DNA from: JASGCL01 sp965203915
GTDB taxonomy: Bacteria > Pseudomonadota > Alphaproteobacteria > JASGCL01
DNA: 64,000 bases
Direction: 5' to 3'
Assembly (NCBI GenBank): GCA_965203915.1
Contig: OZ241918.1
Location: 1,240,001 to 1,304,000, forward strand
A program made the translations under genes and the position numbers. Below the pieces are notes generated by a model, which did no database searches, was not told the origin of the DNA, and saw nothing but the letters and a program-made list of their open reading frames with translations. Shown one piece after another: positions 7,824-15,956 of the stretch. Numbering within the stretch: position 1 is the stretch's first letter; the number at the start of each line of letters is the position of its first letter.

Positions 7824-8954
7824 TTAAGTATCACCGCGGATAATCAACATGCCCGCCGCCAATATCATGAAGGCACCCACCATGGCAAAAATATCGGGCG
7901 TTTCATTCCACACCAAAAACCCAACAATGAATCCTATCAGCAAGGCAACATATTCAAACGGTGCCACCACCGCGGCGGGCGCGTTGCGATAGGCGCGAGC
8001 CAAAAACACCATACCAACCGTGCCGATGATACCCGTGGCGCCAACCAATATTAAATCGCGCGGCGCAAACGGCACCCAATCCCTGGTTAAAAAAATGAGG
8101 CTTAAATGTTGTGGGTGGAATTGTTGAAAATAAAAAATCACCGACGCCAGCGAAGCGGCGACAAAAAAAAGTGCCGTTTGATAAAAAGCCATGACGAAGG
8201 GGCTTTCTTGCTGTAAAAATTTGCGATTAATAGTTTGCGACAGGCTGTAGGCTATCGCCGCCCCCAAGGGAAGCAGGCTGGCATAATCAAACCCAGTCAC
8301 GATAGGCACAGGCAAGGGCGCGGCATCAGGCGAAACCGCCTGGCTTGCAAATAAGTGCCAGACATATGTCGCCATGTTGGCAAATAAATCATGCGTAAAC
8401 CCAGGGCGCAAAATAATTAATGACCCCGCAAACCCAAGCACAATCGCCAACAATTGACGCGGCGCGATGGGCTCACCAATCACCAAAAAACCAAGCAAGG
8501 CCAAAAACAACGGGGCGGTTAAAAACATCGAAACAATGATCGCAATGGGCAAGACAGGAAAAGCAAGGTAATAACAAGTATAGGCAACCACCGTGGTCAT
8601 GCCGCGTAATAACAAAATACGCCAACGCGGTGAACAAATAGCCGCCAGCCCCAGCACCTCCCCCTCTACTCGCCAGCGCGCAATAAGGACGAGCAACAGC
8701 GGCATAGCCACCAAGGCCCTAACCAACATCAACTGGCTAATGGCATAATCGTGGCTGACAAGTTTTATTACCAAATCTTGTAAGAAAAAAACCACCACGC
8801 CAATATTGATATCAACAATGGCGCGCGATGTTGCCGCCCTATCCCTTGATTTTTTATTAGACGATGGTGATGAAGGGTGCGATTTCTTTCCCGAAGAATT
8901 CCCAAGTGAACCCTTTGAAAATTTGTTTGACACAATATTCAAAATCTTATTCAT
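7824..8954 (-). CDS. EamA/DMT-family inner-membrane transporter
   Basis: A drug/metabolite-transporter superfamily permease with two EamA halves and about ten predicted membrane segments (first half begins near VDINIGVVVFFLQDLVIKL; second half starts near ASLLPLGAAIAYSLSQTINRKF and ends with GAFMILAAGMLIIRG). The half-joining GFAGSLIILRPGF segment and the PFEYVALLIGFIVGFLVWNE segment are typical. Substrate cannot be inferred. An unusual cytoplasmic N-terminal extension of about 45 residues is rich in Ser and Lys. I use the ATG at 8954; a GTG at 8972 is also in frame. Convergent with tRNA-Asn, and upstream of nothing on its strand. Confidence 0.82.
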   Translation of the reverse strand: MNKILNIVSNKFSKGSLGNSSGKKSHPSSPSSNKKSRDRAATSRAIVDINIGVVVFFLQDLVIKLVSHDYAISQLMLVRALVAMPLLLVLIARWRVEGEVLGLAAICSPRWRILLLRGMTTVVAYTCYYLAFPVLPIAIIVSMFLTAPLFLALLGFLVIGEPIAPRQLLAIVLGFAGSLIILRPGFTHDLFANMATYVWHLFASQAVSPDAAPLPVPIVTGFDYASLLPLGAAIAYSLSQTINRKFLQQESPFVMAFYQTALFFVAASLASVIFYFQQFHPQHLSLIFLTRDWVPFAPRDLILVGATGIIGTVGMVFLARAYRNAPAAVVAPFEYVALLIGFIVGFLVWNETPDIFAMVGAFMILAAGMLIIRGDT

Positions 8955-9109
8955 TTTTTGCACAGAATTCACGCTTATTTTTTATATTTTTTCCTATCAT
9001 GCAATATTTAATAATACAATGTAAAAAAATATATTTTCGCGCGCTTCCTGCCCCGCCCCGCTCGCCGTGCTTGGGTGGCGTAATACAATGATATTAATGA
9101 CCCAAGATA

Positions 9110-9607
9110 TTAATGACCCAAATGATAGGGCGTGCCGCGCATGATGCTATCGGCGCGAAAAAGCTGTTCCACCAATAACAACGGCATGAATTGATGCGGA
9201 AAAGTTAGCGGGCCAAAACTAACCCGTTTATGACATTTTTTTAAAAAATCTTCGCTCAACCCATCGGCCGAACCAATCACAAAATTGATAGTTTGATATT
9301 GCTGTTGTAAATGGTCGAGCAACCCCGCAAATTCCCGAGAACTAACGGACTGTCCCCGACCATCCAACGCTACCACCGCGGCTTTTTGTTTGGCGGCTGG
9401 TGGCCATAATTTTTTTTCTAAAATTGCTTCCTGCTTTTTTATTCGCTCCTCGCCGTTGAGGGATGAAAGCGAAGCCAGTGGTTTTAACAGGTCAAGCACC
9501 ACCCTTGCCATCATTTTTTTTCTATAAGGCTCTATCATATCTATCATGTCCGCCGATTTGGCAAACATCACAATATGGCAATCAATTATCAGCCCAGCGT
9601 TTTTCAA
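9110..9607 (-). CDS. rlmH: 23S rRNA (pseudouridine1915-N3)-methyltransferase RlmH
   Basis: SPOUT-class enzyme that methylates pseudouridine 1915 in helix 69 of 23S rRNA on the assembled 70S ribosome, using SAM. The C-terminal half has the knot motifs VALDGRGQSVSSREFA, NFVIGSADGLSEDF, LTFPHQFMPLLLVEQLFRA and the terminal PYHLGH. The start appears to be TTG at 9607, because the next ATG (9568) would remove the first beta-strand; an AAGGGA lies 11 bases upstream of the TTG. It overlaps the end of rsfS by 26 bases, which implies translational coupling; rsfS-rlmH adjacency is a common bacterial arrangement. Confidence 0.9.
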   Translation of the reverse strand: MKNAGLIIDCHIVMFAKSADMIDMIEPYRKKMMARVVLDLLKPLASLSSLNGEERIKKQEAILEKKLWPPAAKQKAAVVALDGRGQSVSSREFAGLLDHLQQQYQTINFVIGSADGLSEDFLKKCHKRVSFGPLTFPHQFMPLLLVEQLFRADSIMRGTPYHLGH

Positions 9608-9953
9608 GTTGGTAATATTCCCTTGCGGTTTTTTGAAACAAATGAACTATCACATCGCCAAGGTCAAGCAACAACCAATCCCCTTGCTCCATCCCCGTCA
9701 CTGACAATGTCTTCACCCGATAAGACCTATTCAATTCCGCGCTTAAATTTTGTGCCAAGGATATGATATGACGCGCCGATGTTCCCGTGGCAATAATCAT
9801 ATAATCCGCCAGGGGGAATTTTTTAATAACATCAATAACCACAATATCATCGGCCTTGTTGTCATGTAAAAAATCTTGGCAAATTTTTACAACAGCTGTG
9901 GCATTGTAAGACATAACTTCGCTTGGCGATGGTTTGTTTGCGGGTAATGGCAT
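9582..9953 (-). CDS. rsfS: Ribosomal silencing factor RsfS
   Basis: About 123 residues. RsfS binds L14 (uL14) on the 50S subunit and blocks subunit joining. Family motifs: DDIVVIDVIKKFPLADYMIIATGTSARHI, then GMEQGDWLLLDLGDVIVHLF and REYYQLEKRW at the C-terminus, all in standard order. I chose the ATG at 9953 because the frame upstream shows no conservation-like pattern; an ATG 14 codons further in (MSYNATAV) is also possible. It precedes and overlaps rlmH, and is divergent from the small membrane-protein gene at 10019. Confidence 0.92.
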   Translation of the reverse strand: MPLPANKPSPSEVMSYNATAVVKICQDFLHDNKADDIVVIDVIKKFPLADYMIIATGTSARHIISLAQNLSAELNRSYRVKTLSVTGMEQGDWLLLDLGDVIVHLFQKTAREYYQLEKRWADN

Positions 9954-10018
9954 AAAAATACAGTTTATTAGATGGTGTTTCTTGTGTTTTGTATGTTTAT
10001 AGTCTAGTTCGAGTGAAT

Positions 10019-10516
10019 ATGGAAAGAGTTTTATTCTCATTTTCTTTTATCAATAAGAATGTAACGGTAGAAATCTATCATCTTTTATTGATAAGCGTGG
10101 TTCTCGTCTATACATTATTGTGGGGCGGCTATGTCGCGTCTTGGCGTTCGGCGCTGTATGGTTTGGAAAAAAAATATTACCCGCGTTTTTTTCAAAAATT
10201 TTTAAACAACCAGCGCATGTTGTTATTTTTTCTTTGTTTGCCCATTGTGCAAATACCGTGGATATTTATTTTATTATTTGCCCTGCGCCATGCCATGATA
10301 AGCCATGGTAAAATGCGCGCCGCAAGTTATAATTTTTTATTTTTTCATATGGGTGTTATTGTCATTTTGTTACAATTCCTGGGGTTTGGGTTGTCGGCGC
10401 GCGCCGTCAGTGAAAACGAAAAATGGATGGTTATTTTTATGCAATTTTTTATCTTGGCCTTGGCTATGTGGCAATGGCGGTTGGTGCATAAAATTCAACA
10501 TCAATTACGTAAATAG
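10019..10516 (+). CDS. Small integral membrane protein, unknown function
   Basis: About 165 residues with four predicted membrane segments: roughly IYHLLLISVVLVYTLLWGGY, MLLFFLCLPIVQIPWIFILLF, FLFFHMGVIVILLQFLGFG and WMVIFMQFFILALAMWQ. Short charged loops and a basic C-terminus (HKIQHQLRK) follow the positive-inside pattern. I do not recognise a family. The frame is open upstream to 9989, but the ATG at 10019 gives a sensible N-terminus. It is followed 39 bases later by a lipoprotein gene on the same strand, suggesting an envelope context. Confidence 0.6.
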   Translation: MERVLFSFSFINKNVTVEIYHLLLISVVLVYTLLWGGYVASWRSALYGLEKKYYPRFFQKFLNNQRMLLFFLCLPIVQIPWIFILLFALRHAMISHGKMRAASYNFLFFHMGVIVILLQFLGFGLSARAVSENEKWMVIFMQFFILALAMWQWRLVHKIQHQLRK

Positions 10517-10555
10517 CTTTTTGATTTTAGCAAAATATCATGCTATAAGGTTATT

Positions 10556-11134
10556 ATGAATAAAAACCCTTCTCGCCCCTCTCGCTATCTATGGCTGCTT
10601 GGCACTGGCATCCTGTCGGTGCTTTTGTTGACGGGTTGCGCATCCAAGGGTGGAAAAATTTCGGCCTTTGCCATTACCCCGCCCGATGAATTTGCGGTTA
10701 CCAACAACCCGCCCCTTACTGCCCCGCCAGGCGACGCTTTGCTGCCCATGCCGCTTGATTCTGACAAAAATGCCAAGCAAGCCAACAAACAAACCGACGT
10801 CACCGACCCCGCGGCGCGCGGGTTGCAAACTATATTTGGTGATGGCAACAATGCCACCGATTCGGTATCACAGGCGCAATTGGCATCCAGTGGTTTGAGC
10901 CAATCGGATGTTGCGGTATTGCGCCAAGCCAATGCTTTAAAGGTCGACCCAGCCATTCGCCAAGAATTGGCTAGCGATTTGAAAGCGCGTAAAAGTCCTT
11001 TTAATGAAATTGCTGAATATTTGGCCTCGGCCTTTTCTAGGGAACGTGTGCTAACCGCCGACCAAAAATCTATATTGGACGCCAATAGCGAAAATAAAAA
11101 AATCGCCCGTCCTGGCGTTATTTTGGTGGAATAG
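10556..11134 (+). CDS. DUF3035 lipoprotein
   Basis: A 192-residue lipoprotein. The signal peptide has a basic head, hydrophobic core (WLLGTGILSVLLL) and lipobox LLTGC, with Cys about residue 27. The mature chain has PPDEFAVTNNPPLTAPPG, the hallmark of the alphaproteobacterial DUF3035 family, followed by a Gln/Ser/Asp-rich linker and a helical C-terminal part. The family's function is not established as far as I know; it is a widespread alphaproteobacterial envelope protein. Same strand as and 39 bases after a membrane-protein gene; convergent with greA. Confidence 0.8.
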   Translation: MNKNPSRPSRYLWLLGTGILSVLLLTGCASKGGKISAFAITPPDEFAVTNNPPLTAPPGDALLPMPLDSDKNAKQANKQTDVTDPAARGLQTIFGDGNNATDSVSQAQLASSGLSQSDVAVLRQANALKVDPAIRQELASDLKARKSPFNEIAEYLASAFSRERVLTADQKSILDANSENKKIARPGVILVE

Positions 11135-11167
11135 TATGAATGAAGCCACGCTTATGTAGCGGGGTGG

Positions 11168-11635
11168 TTAATAGCCAACCAACAAAACCTGATAAGTTTT
11201 TTCGCCGCCTGGGGTGATAATATCAATATAATCACCAGCCTGTTTACCAAGCAAGGCGCGCCCGATGGGCGACGCGGTGGATATGGATCCATCCGAAATA
11301 TCGGCCTCCAGCTCCCCCACCAAGCGATAACTTAATTCTTTACCATTGCTATCTTTCACTTTAACCTTCGCCCCAAATTGGATGGTTTCAAGATTAGAGG
11401 TTGGCATGGGCATTACCTCCGCCCGCGCCAATTTATCTTCCAACTCGTTAATCCTGCCCTCAAGGAAGCCTTGCTTTTCACGCGCCGCCGAATAGTCGGC
11501 ATTCTCTGATAAATCGCCATGTTCGCGTGCGGTTGCGATGGCTTGAATATTGGCGGGCCGCTCCACCTTCTTTAGGTGGTTCAACTCTTCTTTTAGCCTA
11601 TCAAAGCCTGCCTTGGTGAGATAAATTTTTTGCAT
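11168..11635 (-). CDS. greA: Transcription elongation factor GreA
   Basis: A 155-residue cytoplasmic factor that enters the RNA polymerase secondary channel and promotes cleavage of backtracked RNA. Residues 1-75 form the coiled coil (LTKAGFDRLKEELNHLKKVERP, then AREHGDLSENADYSAAREKQGFLEGRI) with the acidic tip residues D and E in GDLSENADY. The C-terminal FKBP-like domain has VGELEADISDGSISTASPIGRALLGK. Length is standard (about 158). Monocistronic, 123 bases downstream of the phosphomannomutase gene. Confidence 0.97.
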   Translation of the reverse strand: MQKIYLTKAGFDRLKEELNHLKKVERPANIQAIATAREHGDLSENADYSAAREKQGFLEGRINELEDKLARAEVMPMPTSNLETIQFGAKVKVKDSNGKELSYRLVGELEADISDGSISTASPIGRALLGKQAGDYIDIITPGGEKTYQVLLVGY

Positions 11636-11685
11636 ATTTTTATATATTTTATTATTTTAGAACAGGCATCATAAGAAATTATATT

Positions 11686-11708
11686 AAAAAAATCAAGGGT
11701 TAAGCCCT
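11686..11708 (-). terminator. Weak intrinsic terminator candidate after the phosphomannomutase gene
   Basis: On the minus strand AGGG-CTTAA-CCCT is followed by TTGA and a run of seven T. The stem is only 4 bp, so confidence is low; position fits the end of the sugar-nucleotide operon. Confidence 0.3.
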
Positions 11709-11758
11709 AGCCACGCGCCTTACGCCGTTGATTGGGAGTTATTATTTTAGGCTGGGGA

Positions 11759-13147
11759 TTATGGAAGGGTCGGCGCGCCCACCGCAACCAAATAGTCATT
11801 TATTTTATTGATTAACTTTTTTAAATTCTCGGGACTATCGGTTTCCGCCCGCGCCACCAAACAATTTTGGGTGTTCGATGCACGGATCAGCCACCAACCT
11901 TTTCCTTCGCGCACCCTTATACCGTCCAAATCATTAAATTCTACACCCGAAGCACGCAGCAAAGAGCGGAGGTTTTCGATAATCGGCATTTTTTCTTCTT
12001 CCTTAACATCCAACCGCATTTCGGGGGTGTTTATCATGGGTGGCAAGGATAGGCGTAATTTTTTAAGCGATGTTTTTTCCACCGCCAATATTTCTAAAAG
12101 CCGTAGGGCAGCATAGAGCGCGTCATCAAACCCAGGCCAACGGTCAGCAAAAAATATATGACCACTCATTTCGCCCGCCAGCACCGAATGCTGTTTCTTC
12201 ATTTCGGTTTTGATAATGGAATGCCCCGTGGGTGCCATCACGGCGCGCCCGCCCAATTTTTCAATTTCGTCAAAAAACAATTGGCTAGCCTTAACATCGG
12301 CGATGATGGTAGCGTTTTTATTTTTTTGCAACACCAAACGGCTATAAAAAATTAACAATTGATCGCCCCATAACACCATGCCATCTTCATCCACCACGCC
12401 TATCCTATCGCCATCGCCATCGAAACCTATACCCAAATCACATTGTTTATCCTTGACCAATTTTTTTAATTGCAGCAAATTTTCTTCCACCGTTGGGTCG
12501 GGGTGATGGGCGGGGAAATGACCATCCACCGCGCCATTGATAACATGGTGCTCGCCTGGCAGCATCGGCAAAATATTTTCTAACGCCAAACCCAACGCGC
12601 CATTGCCTGGATCCCACGCAACCTTCATATCCTGGGGCAAGACAATACCCGCCAGCACGTCTTTAATATATTGCGCGCGCATGGATTTTTTTTCATGCTT
12701 GCCTTTTTGGCTGGGTAATGGTGGCAAGGTTTTATTTTTGAAATCGGCTATATCTTGCCCCCAAAATGGTTTTTGGTGTTTGACTATTTTAAATCCATTA
12801 TATTCTTTGGGATTGTGCGACCCCGTTACCTGCACCGCCATGGGCATTTTTAAAAAATAATTGGCATGGTAAAGTTCGGGCGTGGCCACAACCCCGTCCA
12901 ATTCCACTACATCCACCCCGTAATCGATAAAACCCCTGATGAGGGCCGATTTTAATTCTGGGGTGGAGAGGCGACCATCGCCACCAACCACGACTTGTTT
13001 TTCATCCGCTGGTAAAACGCTGGCAAGCAACCCCGCCAGCATGTAGGCACAACGCGGGTGCAAGGTTTTGCCAACAATGCCGCGCACATCATATTGGCGC
13101 AGTATCGTTGGATCTAACCGATGGTTGGATATATTTTCAAAATTCAT
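11759..13147 (-). CDS. Phosphomannomutase / phosphoglucomutase
   Basis: A 462-residue alpha-D-phosphohexomutase of the AlgC/ManB type, interconverting mannose- or glucose-6-phosphate and the 1-phosphates that feed GDP-mannose or UDP-glucose for surface glycans. Active-site phosphoserine loop TGSHNP lies in VQVTGSHNPKEYNGFK; metal loop DGDGDR in GIGFDGDGDRIGVVD; sugar-binding GEMSGHIFF; and phosphate loop RASNTQN near the C-terminus. All four domains are present. It starts two bases after galU ends, the last gene of the cysteine desulfurase-rpe-galU-pgm operon, and its product is a direct substrate source for GalU. Confidence 0.92.
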   Translation of the reverse strand: MNFENISNHRLDPTILRQYDVRGIVGKTLHPRCAYMLAGLLASVLPADEKQVVVGGDGRLSTPELKSALIRGFIDYGVDVVELDGVVATPELYHANYFLKMPMAVQVTGSHNPKEYNGFKIVKHQKPFWGQDIADFKNKTLPPLPSQKGKHEKKSMRAQYIKDVLAGIVLPQDMKVAWDPGNGALGLALENILPMLPGEHHVINGAVDGHFPAHHPDPTVEENLLQLKKLVKDKQCDLGIGFDGDGDRIGVVDEDGMVLWGDQLLIFYSRLVLQKNKNATIIADVKASQLFFDEIEKLGGRAVMAPTGHSIIKTEMKKQHSVLAGEMSGHIFFADRWPGFDDALYAALRLLEILAVEKTSLKKLRLSLPPMINTPEMRLDVKEEEKMPIIENLRSLLRASGVEFNDLDGIRVREGKGWWLIRASNTQNCLVARAETDSPENLKKLINKINDYLVAVGAPTLP

Positions 13148-13149
13148 GT

Positions 13150-13977
13150 TTATGAAGCCGTGGGAGTAGGTGGCATTTGATGATAACGCACAAAATAATT
13201 GGCGGCAAACAGCCCGTTGATATTGCCCGTATCCAACCTCATCAAATTGGTCGCCACACCATAAAATGGATGGTGTGGTAATAAATTTTTCATAGCGTCG
13301 GTTAATTGAATTTCACCCCCCGCGCCGCGCGATGTATGACGCAAGGATTCGAATATCGCCGTCGGCAGAACGTAGCGAGCAATGATGGCCACGTCGCTGG
13401 GCGCATCCTCAGCCGATGGTTTTTCGATTAAATCATTGGCCATATAGATGTCCTGTCCATTTTTTTGCATGTTATCAATGATTTTCAATATACCATATTT
13501 TTTGCTGTCGGCGGGTTTTATTTTTTCCACCGCGACCCACATGGCATTTTTATCATGCTGGCTATGGTCCAACAATTGTTGAATGGCCAGGGCTTGGTTG
13601 TTTTGTTTTTTAACCATCACATCATCGGGGGCGATGACCGCTATCTGTTGACAATGTTTATCAATATTATCAACCGCGCATAACACGGCATGACCCAACC
13701 CCAATTGTTCGCTTTGCTCGATGATTTGAAAATTATTTTCATTCAATCCCAAGGTGGCATGATGCAACAAATAATCAGCCATCGATTCTTTGCCCTGGCT
13801 GGTAATCAGGATAATTTTTTCTATACCCGCCGCTTGAATTTCTTCAATCGTATAATGGATGATAGGCTTATCGCCCAGCGGCATCATTTCTTTGGGCAGA
13901 TAACGGGTGAAGGGCAACAGCCTTGTCCCCTTTCCCGCGGCGGGAATAATGGCAACCGTGGAATGATGATGCGTCAT
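13150..13977 (-). CDS. galU: UTP-glucose-1-phosphate uridylyltransferase
   Basis: Makes UDP-glucose from UTP and glucose-1-phosphate in the cytoplasm; 275 residues. The N-terminal nucleotide-binding signature IPAAGKGTRLLPFTRYLPKE is intact, followed by MMPLGDKPIIHYTIEEI, APDDVM, and the late GEIQLTDAM motif. One base separates its start from the rpe stop, and two bases separate its stop from the phosphomannomutase start, so the three genes are almost certainly one transcript. The pairing with a phosphohexomutase points to supply of nucleotide sugars for LPS or exopolysaccharide. Confidence 0.95.
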   Translation of the reverse strand: MTHHHSTVAIIPAAGKGTRLLPFTRYLPKEMMPLGDKPIIHYTIEEIQAAGIEKIILITSQGKESMADYLLHHATLGLNENNFQIIEQSEQLGLGHAVLCAVDNIDKHCQQIAVIAPDDVMVKKQNNQALAIQQLLDHSQHDKNAMWVAVEKIKPADSKKYGILKIIDNMQKNGQDIYMANDLIEKPSAEDAPSDVAIIARYVLPTAIFESLRHTSRGAGGEIQLTDAMKNLLPHHPFYGVATNLMRLDTGNINGLFAANYFVRYHQMPPTPTAS

Positions 13978-13978
13978 G

Positions 13979-14686
13979 TTAATGTTGTTTTAATTGGTTG
14001 ATACGTTGTTGATAGTCGCCAGGTTTTTTATCGCCCATGATATAATTCCCCGCCACCAGCGACAATTGGCGCGGCGATGCCCCGCCCGCGGTAAAGGCGG
14101 CAACTATAGACCCCACGGTGTCGGCCGATACCCCGCCGTCAATTTCGGCAATGGTTTTGCTGCCCTTAATCATGTTGCTAACCGCGGTGATTTTTGGCAA
14201 AACCTCGGTCATAAAACCCTGCCCGCCAAAGCCAGGTTCAACCGACATAACAATAATAACATCAAGGTCAGGCAAAAATTCTGCCAACAATTTAGGATCG
14301 GTGCCAGGTTTGATAGCCACGCCGCATTTTTTACCTAAGGATTTTATTTTTAACAACCCATCTTTGACCGATTGCTGTGCTTTGGTTTTGGCCTCCAAAT
14401 GAATGGTGATTTGGTCGGCCCCCGCCGTGGCAAAGGATTGCAAATAATCATGATAATTTTCTATCATCAGATGGACATCAAAAAAAACTTTGCTTAAGGG
14501 CCGCATTGATTTGATAAGCGGCGGACCAAAAGTAATATTGCTAACAAAATGCCCATCCATCACATCAAAATGAAACCAATCGGCACCCGCCGATTCAAGC
14601 CGCGCCATTTCTTGACCAAGGTTAGAAAAATCTGCCGATAACAATGACGGCGCAATCAAAGGACTATCCATGGTTTCCTTTAGCAA
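13979..14686 (-). CDS. rpe: Ribulose-phosphate 3-epimerase
   Basis: Interconverts ribulose-5-phosphate and xylulose-5-phosphate in the pentose-phosphate pathway; 235 residues forming a TIM barrel. Family motifs: LLSADFSNLGQEM (with the catalytic Asp region), HFDVMDGHFVSNITFGP, VHLMIENYHDYL, VMSVEPGFGGQGF and EIDGGVSADT. Length is slightly above the usual 215-225. It follows the cysteine desulfurase gene by 23 bases and precedes galU by one base. Confidence 0.95.
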   Translation of the reverse strand: MLKETMDSPLIAPSLLSADFSNLGQEMARLESAGADWFHFDVMDGHFVSNITFGPPLIKSMRPLSKVFFDVHLMIENYHDYLQSFATAGADQITIHLEAKTKAQQSVKDGLLKIKSLGKKCGVAIKPGTDPKLLAEFLPDLDVIIVMSVEPGFGGQGFMTEVLPKITAVSNMIKGSKTIAEIDGGVSADTVGSIVAAFTAGGASPRQLSLVAGNYIMGDKKPGDYQQRINQLKQH

Positions 14687-14709
14687 ATATTATCCCAGCA
14701 GACAATTCT

Positions 14710-15888
14710 TTAATAATGGCTTACTATTTTTTTATAGGCCTGTAAAAAAACATCCACATCCTCCGCCCGATTGCCCGTGCCAAACGATATGCGCAAACTA
14801 TTCTTACATAAATTTTTAGCGGGGGTATGATGAAGTGCCTCAACATCGGCCTTATCACCCCACATGGCGGCCAGGGTTTCCGAAGGTGACAATTTTCCCG
14901 AAGAACAGGCCGCCCCCGATGAAACGGATATACCCATGCTATCCAAGGCCAGCACCATTTCTTGGCCCGCAATTTTTTTATCAACCAACAAAGCAACATG
15001 GTCAAGGCGCGGCACCCCCTGGCCCACCAATATCACATCATCGCGGATTTTTTTTACGCCGCTTTCCAAACGGTCGCGCCATGCTTGGTAATTTTTATTT
15101 TCGGTAGGTTGATGTTCGATCGCTTCGCGCAACGCCAACCCCATGCTGTAAATGGCCAGGGTGTTTTGGGTGCCTGGGCGGTAGCCTTGCTCCTGCCCCC
15201 CGCCACGATGAAGCGGGTTGACGGCGGGCGGCGTCATCAATAACAACCCTGCTGCACCATGCAAGCCACCCAATTTATGGCTGGCTAGGGTGGCGGCGGT
15301 TAGGCCCATGCTTGCCATGTCTAAACGGCGGTGCGGGAAAAATTGTATGCCATCGGCCAATACAAAACCATGATGCTGGTTGGCAAGGGTCACAATCTTA
15401 TCAAGCGGTTGGCAAATCCCCGTTTCGTGATTCACCAATTGCAGGGCAATCAATTTTGGTCCATCGCCCGTGGTTTGTAAGGTTTGCTGCAGGGCTTCTA
15501 TATCGGCAAGCCCGTCGGGCTTTAAGCCAACAGCCACGGCGGGCGGAAAACCCTTATCCATTTGTTTGGCAAAATTTTTGATGGAGGGATGTTCCCCCAA
15601 AAAATAAATAAGTTGGCAAGGCTGCTGATATTTTTCGCTTAGGTCATGAAGGAGTAGATGGAGGCCTAAATTATTAGCCTCCGTCCCGCCTGCCGTAAAA
15701 ATTACATGGTTGCTGCCTGTTAATTCTTTGATTGTTTCACGCGCCGCGGCCACGTATTTTTGCGCCAATTGCCCGTGATAATGGACGGAGGATGGATTGA
15801 GTGGCAAGCCCGCCATGTCAGCTATTTTTTGCCAAACCCCTGGTCTAACCATGGTGGTTGCATTATGGTCAAGGTATAGATGATTCAT
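14710..15888 (-). CDS. Cysteine desulfurase (NifS/IscS family)
   Basis: PLP enzyme releasing sulfur from cysteine as a persulfide for Fe-S clusters, thiolated tRNA or other cofactors; 392 residues. YLDHNATT at the N-terminus, FTAGGTEANNL, the PLP lysine K205 in ASHKLGGLHG, and the persulfide cysteine C328 in SSGAACSSGKLSPSE. The short GAACSSG loop places it near the IscS/NifS (class I) group. It is the first gene of an operon with rpe, galU and phosphomannomutase rather than with iscU or suf genes, so its sulfur acceptor is not indicated by context. Divergent from recJ. Confidence 0.9.
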   Translation of the reverse strand: MNHLYLDHNATTMVRPGVWQKIADMAGLPLNPSSVHYHGQLAQKYVAAARETIKELTGSNHVIFTAGGTEANNLGLHLLLHDLSEKYQQPCQLIYFLGEHPSIKNFAKQMDKGFPPAVAVGLKPDGLADIEALQQTLQTTGDGPKLIALQLVNHETGICQPLDKIVTLANQHHGFVLADGIQFFPHRRLDMASMGLTAATLASHKLGGLHGAAGLLLMTPPAVNPLHRGGGQEQGYRPGTQNTLAIYSMGLALREAIEHQPTENKNYQAWRDRLESGVKKIRDDVILVGQGVPRLDHVALLVDKKIAGQEMVLALDSMGISVSSGAACSSGKLSPSETLAAMWGDKADVEALHHTPAKNLCKNSLRISFGTGNRAEDVDVFLQAYKKIVSHY

Positions 15889-15956
15889 GTTATCTATCTA
15901 GTAAAAAAGCAAGAATCGAGCAATGACTATTATGGGGGATATGATAAGGTTTATTT

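Noticed and set aside
10585..11085. 166-codon open frame on the minus strand
   Set aside because: Antisense shadow of the DUF3035 lipoprotein gene, which has a clear signal peptide and lipobox.
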